A DNA stretch of 64,000 nt from Takakia lepidozioides (Eukaryota; Streptophyta; Takakiopsida; Takakiales; Takakiaceae), in NCBI GenBank assembly GCA_030704615.1, contig CM060732.1:55719053-55783052 (forward strand). The letters are read 5' to 3'. How positions within the stretch are numbered: the stretch's first letter is position 1; each line of letters begins with the position of its first letter. The notes beneath the pieces were generated by a model. The model searched no databases and was not told the DNA's origin. It was given only the letters and a program-made list of their open reading frames with translations. Positions 59,551 to 64,000 of this stretch are shown here, in pieces. The translations under genes and the position numbers were made by a program.

Positions 59551-62130
59551 ACCACCCTGGATGCATGTAAAATGGTGACGTGTATGTGCACTTTTTTGCA
59601 GTGTTTGGTTTGAGGAGGTTCTAGTGGGGATCCATGTGGATCATGAAGCATGTGGCAAAAGAAAAACTTGGGACGCAGCGGTGCACCTGACAGTGAACAA
59701 CTTGTAATCCTTGGGCATGGGACGAAGCAGGGAGGAAGGGCATGAGAACTGGGAAAAGGCAAATGATCTGGCAGGCAGCAAGCTTGGCACGTGGCACATG
59801 AATTTAAGGAGACAAGCTGCTGTTTTTCTTAGAGCGGGTTTGTAGACGGGTGTAATCACATCCACTTAAGCTGGGGCAGCGTGCAAGGTAAATGGAAAGC
59901 TTTTGAGAAAAGCTTGGGAATTAGAGGAAAGTGACTGTCAGGGAGCCTCGAAGTCCATGGATTGAAAAAGTGTCCCCACTAATCTGGTTGTCTTGTTGGG
60001 TTGTTGATTATATTATGTTCTTATCTTATCAAGTGGATTGTCTTCTCTTTAAGAGGTAAAGCTCTTACCCGAGGACTTTCCTGGATTTTTTGAGAGTCGT
60101 GCAGAGCTCGAGGGCAGACCCCAGAAATCCGGAAAATTCAAGGGTAAGAACTTTACCTGTTGTAAAGCAAAGCTCAAAAATATCCCTCTGCCCCTGCCTG
60201 GATTATGAGAATGCCCCGGGCTGAGGGCTGTAATCCAGAATCTATCGGAGGCAGAGTGACATATTCCAGCGAAGGGATATTCTGCTTGGAGATGTCACAA
60301 TATTTACAAAGAGAAGAAAAGATGTAGTATGCCATGGACTAACCACTGAGTCTGCTTTTATGCAAGTGAGGGATGCAGATGCACCCTGCATACTTCAACT
60401 TTGTACATGGTGGTCTTCATCTGAGCACATGATGAAAAGATGTAAGTTACATTTCTCATGAAATCTTCCTTGTTGATATGAGCCAGAATACAGAGTTCAC
60501 CTGGATGTCTTCTCTCCAGCTGCAGCCCATGAAAGGCACCCCACTTTTCCAAAAAAACTGCACTGGAGCATACTGGAAATTTCAGGTTCGAAATCTGACC
60601 AAATCCACCAACAAATCATCACATGTTTCTAGATGACTCATTTGAGGTTGACTTTCTCTCCCTGTTAACAGGGAGGCTGGAGACGAATATGAACAGCAGA
60701 CTCCACCATGGGGACCGACCGATGTGACGGCAGAGTTTACTTTCTGCAGAGAAGTCCTGAAGTATAATTTGGAATGTCTGTTGGCCTATTCTACTATCAC
60801 AAAGATTCTAAAGTTCAAACATTCAAACAGGCATATAGGAGGCTTGCACAGAGTTACAGGCATAGTGGCTGGGGTATTTGTGTCTTGCCTGTGCATAGCC
60901 AAGGTGAGCTGGGATGCGATCTTTCAAATGCCCCTTGATGCTGTGCACTGAGCACCAGGCTTTGTAAATTTGCCAGCCCTCAAACAGTCTTTACTTCGCA
61001 ACCTGCGCTCCGGGATTGAATGTCACAAATTTAACTCTCAGGTCTACTACTTCTATGCGCAGCACATATAGAGCTAGTGTCATACCCATAAATTTAGCAT
61101 CATGAATATCTCAAATTTTCTTACTAGAGGCTCAATCCTTCCACTGTAAAGAGTGAGAAGGAATTGCGGTTACTGACTGCTTCTTTGATGTTTTTTTATA
61201 TAGAGAACAGAGGACAGAGGCCCTGTTGATGTTTGGGTCTCGAACAATATTCTGCGAATGGAACAAGCTGCCACCGACCAGCTGGAGCAACATCAATACC
61301 ACCATCCACCGCATCGCCGGAGTTTGTCAGGGACATAAACTGGAAGCACGTCAAGGAGGGCGTCAAACAATCGAGGCTCCACTTTCGCTGATGTTTGGTA
61401 GCTCTGAAGTATGGTCGAGCTGTAATCACTCAATCGCCTCCAGGATACACCCATGTTCTGTGATGTAGCTACTCAATAATTAATCCCCAGGCGTTTTGCC
61501 CTGGGGATGCTTGATAATTACAAAGCAATTACTAGCAAGGTTTTATTTACTCAATCAGAGTAGGAAAGTTCGCATTTCACTGACTTCGGTGTGTGGGCCA
61601 TGTGGTGTTCCCGAGGGTTTAATTTTTTCCCTCTAAATAATTCCAAATAAAGTAAAAACAAGGCCACTGCCCCCTGTTCTTAAAAATAAAATATATAAAA
61701 TATATATATATATATATATTGGGCGGGTATAGGTGTAGGTATGGCCAGGTCTCATGCTGATTATTCACAAGTGGATAATCGGATCTGACAAGCCCCTCTC
61801 GCACGTCTGCTCCTTACCTGCGTGGCTTCCTCGAGAGTCAACATCCTTCATATGACACATAGCTGGTTAAACTGGAGTTGGACTTATAATTTTCTCCAAT
61901 GATGTTGACCATACGCTAGAATCAACCTTCAATTTCAAGTGGGAAAGATGGCCCTGATGGAAGTTAACAAGTTACACCTCATTTTCAGTTTCCTGGTTGG
62001 AAGGCCTTAACACACCCACTTTGGATATTAGTATCACTATTTTTTATTTTTTTAATAAAAGGGAAACACCTGGGAGCGACATCTGCACCAATTTGCTTCA
62101 AATTGGTCCACAGGTTTCTTGGTCTGGTCT
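59551..62130. other. intergenic region
   Basis: No gene is recognised. It holds a foldback at 60054-60270, a (TA)n microsatellite at about 61693-61720 and the short repeat near 61640-61690. ORFs at 60724-60951 and 61226-61468 lack known motifs. Confidence 0.5.
60054..60270. repeat. foldback structure with two inverted pairs
   Basis: AGGTAAAGCTCTTACCC at 60054-60070 is inverted at 60142-60158 with one mismatch. A second pair follows: CTCTGCC...CTGGATTA (60186-60207) against TAATCCAG...GGCAGAG (60231-60258). It looks like a small foldback or MITE-type element. Confidence 0.6.
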
Positions 62131-62366
62131 GTAGTCTAAAGTGGCCCTAAGTAGAAGTCCAAAAAGCATCCAGAATCTTGCATATGAAGTATTCATGCAT
62201 AATTCTGCATTAGCAGATCTGTCAGGAGTTTGCTATGCATTCAGTAGTAACATAATATCATGCTTCTTAGATAAGGATGATGAAGTAAGAAGGAAGACTT
62301 GTGCGCAAGCAGCGCGACTTATGGTGTCACTCCACCCCAAAAGACTACTACCTTCTGTTTTAAAGG
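62131..62366 (+). other. orphan exon-like ORF, HEAT-repeat-like
   Basis: The frame is open from an acceptor-like CTGTAG to a good donor (TTAAAG|GTGGAC). It encodes about 78 residues including DKDDEVRRKTCAQAARLMVS and LLPSVLK, which has the A/B-helix pattern of a HEAT repeat and a loose likeness to TOR-family HEAT repeats. No partner exon was found in the window. It could be a captured or leftover exon. Confidence 0.35.
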
Positions 62367-62701
62367 TGGACACCTTCTAACAGCCACTTGCCATAACCCC
62401 CGCACTCTCCCCTCCCACCCCCAAAAGAACTTGAAAGTAGAGTTCCTGGCCAACACATTGACCCGAGTATATCCCCTTTTTATGGCTGGGTTAGCCATAA
62501 TGGGTGACATCCAACACTTAAGTATGTGGCTTAACTGGCTTTAAACCCATGCCACTTGTAATATGGCCTGGCGCCCTAACCACTGGGACATCTGGTGGAT
62601 GCTGATGATACGCTTTTGTAATTTACAGTTTAGTTGTCAGGTCTGTATGTATACACAAGTCTGTGAAGCTATGTAATCGACAGTCAGTGGGGCTTGTCTC
62701 T
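62367..62701. other. intergenic downstream of NPF gene 3
   Basis: Nothing recognisable beyond the presumed 3' UTR of NPF gene 3. Confidence 0.4.
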
Positions 62702-63863
62702 CTATGGATGCTCGGATTTGTGCAACCCATCAGGAGCATTGAGGGCTTTGAGTCCAAGATGGCCAGACTCACTAGTTTGGAGGGTGCTCTCCACCTTGTA
62801 CTTGTAAAACTGGGCACAGATGAGAAAGGCACAGAAGTTTGAGGCCATGAGCACAGCAGTGAGCCAGTAGAGGTTGTCGAGGCGGCATCTGTTGATGTTG
62901 TTCACAATCCAGCTCTGGTGACCAGACCGCCCAGTAACCTCCACTACAACCTTGGTCAATGCTGTACTCCAAAAGTTGCCGATACCGATAGAGGCCAGGC
63001 AAAAGGCTGTTCCCAGGCTTCGCATGCCGTAGGGATATTGATTATAGAAAAATTCCATTTGTGCTACACTTGAGAAGACCTCCATTAGCCCAAACAGAGC
63101 ATATTGTGGAAGCAGCCAAAAGATGGTGAGAGGAACCACCTTCTGCGGCTGATGGAGAAGGCCGTGCTCAGTCACAACCTGCACAGTATGGCCACGATGT
63201 GTTCTGTGAAGTGTACCACCTAAAAATTGGATGGTGAACTATGGCGCACAATGTTTACACTTAGAAAGCTATGCATATGCACAGATCCTGACAGAGTGAG
63301 CTGTTTGGGCATGTGTGAGTGCAAGGTTGGGTGGCTTCAGGATTACAACTTGGACTATTGCGCACTGATCTACAATGCCCACACTGCATTAGAAAGTGAG
63401 AGTACAGCAAATTACCTTCAGTCGCTTCATTTCAGTAAAAGCTGCGACGATGCAGACCAGAACTCCAAGGAGTAGACCTGTTCCCAGGCGTGTAAGCATC
63501 GAAATTCCTCTTGCGTTTCCTGTGAAGCGGCGAAGTGCAGGAACCAAAAGTCGGTCATACAGGGGGATGAAAATCAGGATCGTAATTGTAAGGAACCCCT
63601 GGAGCGAAGCAGGGGGGATTTGGAAGTGTGGCCCCATGTGGGTGTCCATGGTGCGACCCTGCCTTGTGTAGAAGGTTTGCATCTGGGCTTGCAACAAACC
63701 GAGCGGGGTCATTGTAAGCCAAATCGGCAGCATTCGTAGCACTTGTTTCACTTCCTCCACCTGTGTCACCGTACAGAGCCTCCATGGACTAGTATCAACC
63801 TTGCGAAATTTCTTGGGTTCGGCCTCAACAGATAATTTTTCGGCTGCTGCTTTATCCAGAAAG
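62702..63863 (-). CDS. NPF (NRT1/PTR) transporter 3, 5' part outside the window
   Basis: The last two exons on the minus strand are 63863-63416 (FFLDKAAAEK...FTGNARGISMLTRLGTGLLL...EMKRLK) and 63178-62702 (VVTEHGLLHQPQ...LLPQYALFGLMEVF...MRSLGTAFCLASIGIG...), ending in TAG at 62704-62702. The acceptor at 63864-63866 shows that earlier exons exist beyond the right edge of the window; 63867-64000 is intron. It has the same exon structure as NPF gene 2, including the intron after KRLK. The two proteins are close and probably arose by local duplication. No lesion is seen in the visible part. Confidence 0.9.
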
Positions 63864-64000
63864 CTGCCAAAAAACAATAACATCAGAAGCAGCAGGAGGT
63901 TTGCAGCTACATATTCACTGTAATTTAATCCATCGAGGTCACTTGAACTCGAGTTTGAGTACACACAACAATTTCTCGAGATCTATCGTAGCTTCACATG

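Overview
The window is nuclear DNA of a land plant. The evidence is a WRKY group IId factor, three NRT1/PTR (NPF) transporters, DYW-lineage PPR remnants, a topoisomerase VI B subunit and a two-domain plant-type D-Ala-D-Ala ligase, all with GT-AG introns. The style of the PPR repeats, the retained peptidoglycan gene and the LINE-filled introns suggest a seedless plant (lycophyte, fern or bryophyte). That is inference; I cannot name the species.

Layout. 1-1.5 kb: 3' exon of an alpha/beta hydrolase (+). 1.6-4.8 kb: an inverted, internally deleted copy of the 3' half of the DDL gene (pseudogene, -). 7.0-18.5 kb: intact 24-exon DDL gene (+). 21.7-24.3 kb: four-exon WRKY IId gene (+) with W-boxes upstream. 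25.4-39.3 kb: 19-exon TOP6B gene (+), whose 4.6-kb intron 14 holds a LINE nested inside another LINE. 41.0-44.8 kb: NPF transporter (+). 45.2-49.3 kb: AT-rich island with unidentified ORFs, probably a decayed mobile element. 49.6-53.0 kb: second NPF gene (-). 54.9 kb: tRNA-derived SINE-like unit. 55.9-59.6 kb: broken PPR genes. 62.7 kb to the end: 3' part of a third NPF gene (-).

The strongest unexplained signal is a retrotransposon family. Copies are mostly 5'-truncated, end in a microsatellite tail (ATTTC)n rather than poly(A), and keep a small hairpin about 40 nt before the tail. At least fifteen fragments lie in introns and intergenic DNA, from about 3.1 kb down to about 29 bp. The only long copy encodes endonuclease, reverse transcriptase and a C-terminal CCHC-type motif.

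Functional links are few. DDL and TOP6B are single housekeeping genes (plastid peptidoglycan precursor; DNA decatenation and endoreduplication). The NPF genes form a dispersed transporter cluster. Exon borders were set by eye from GT/AG sites, reading phase and family conservation; the phases close across every complete gene model given.
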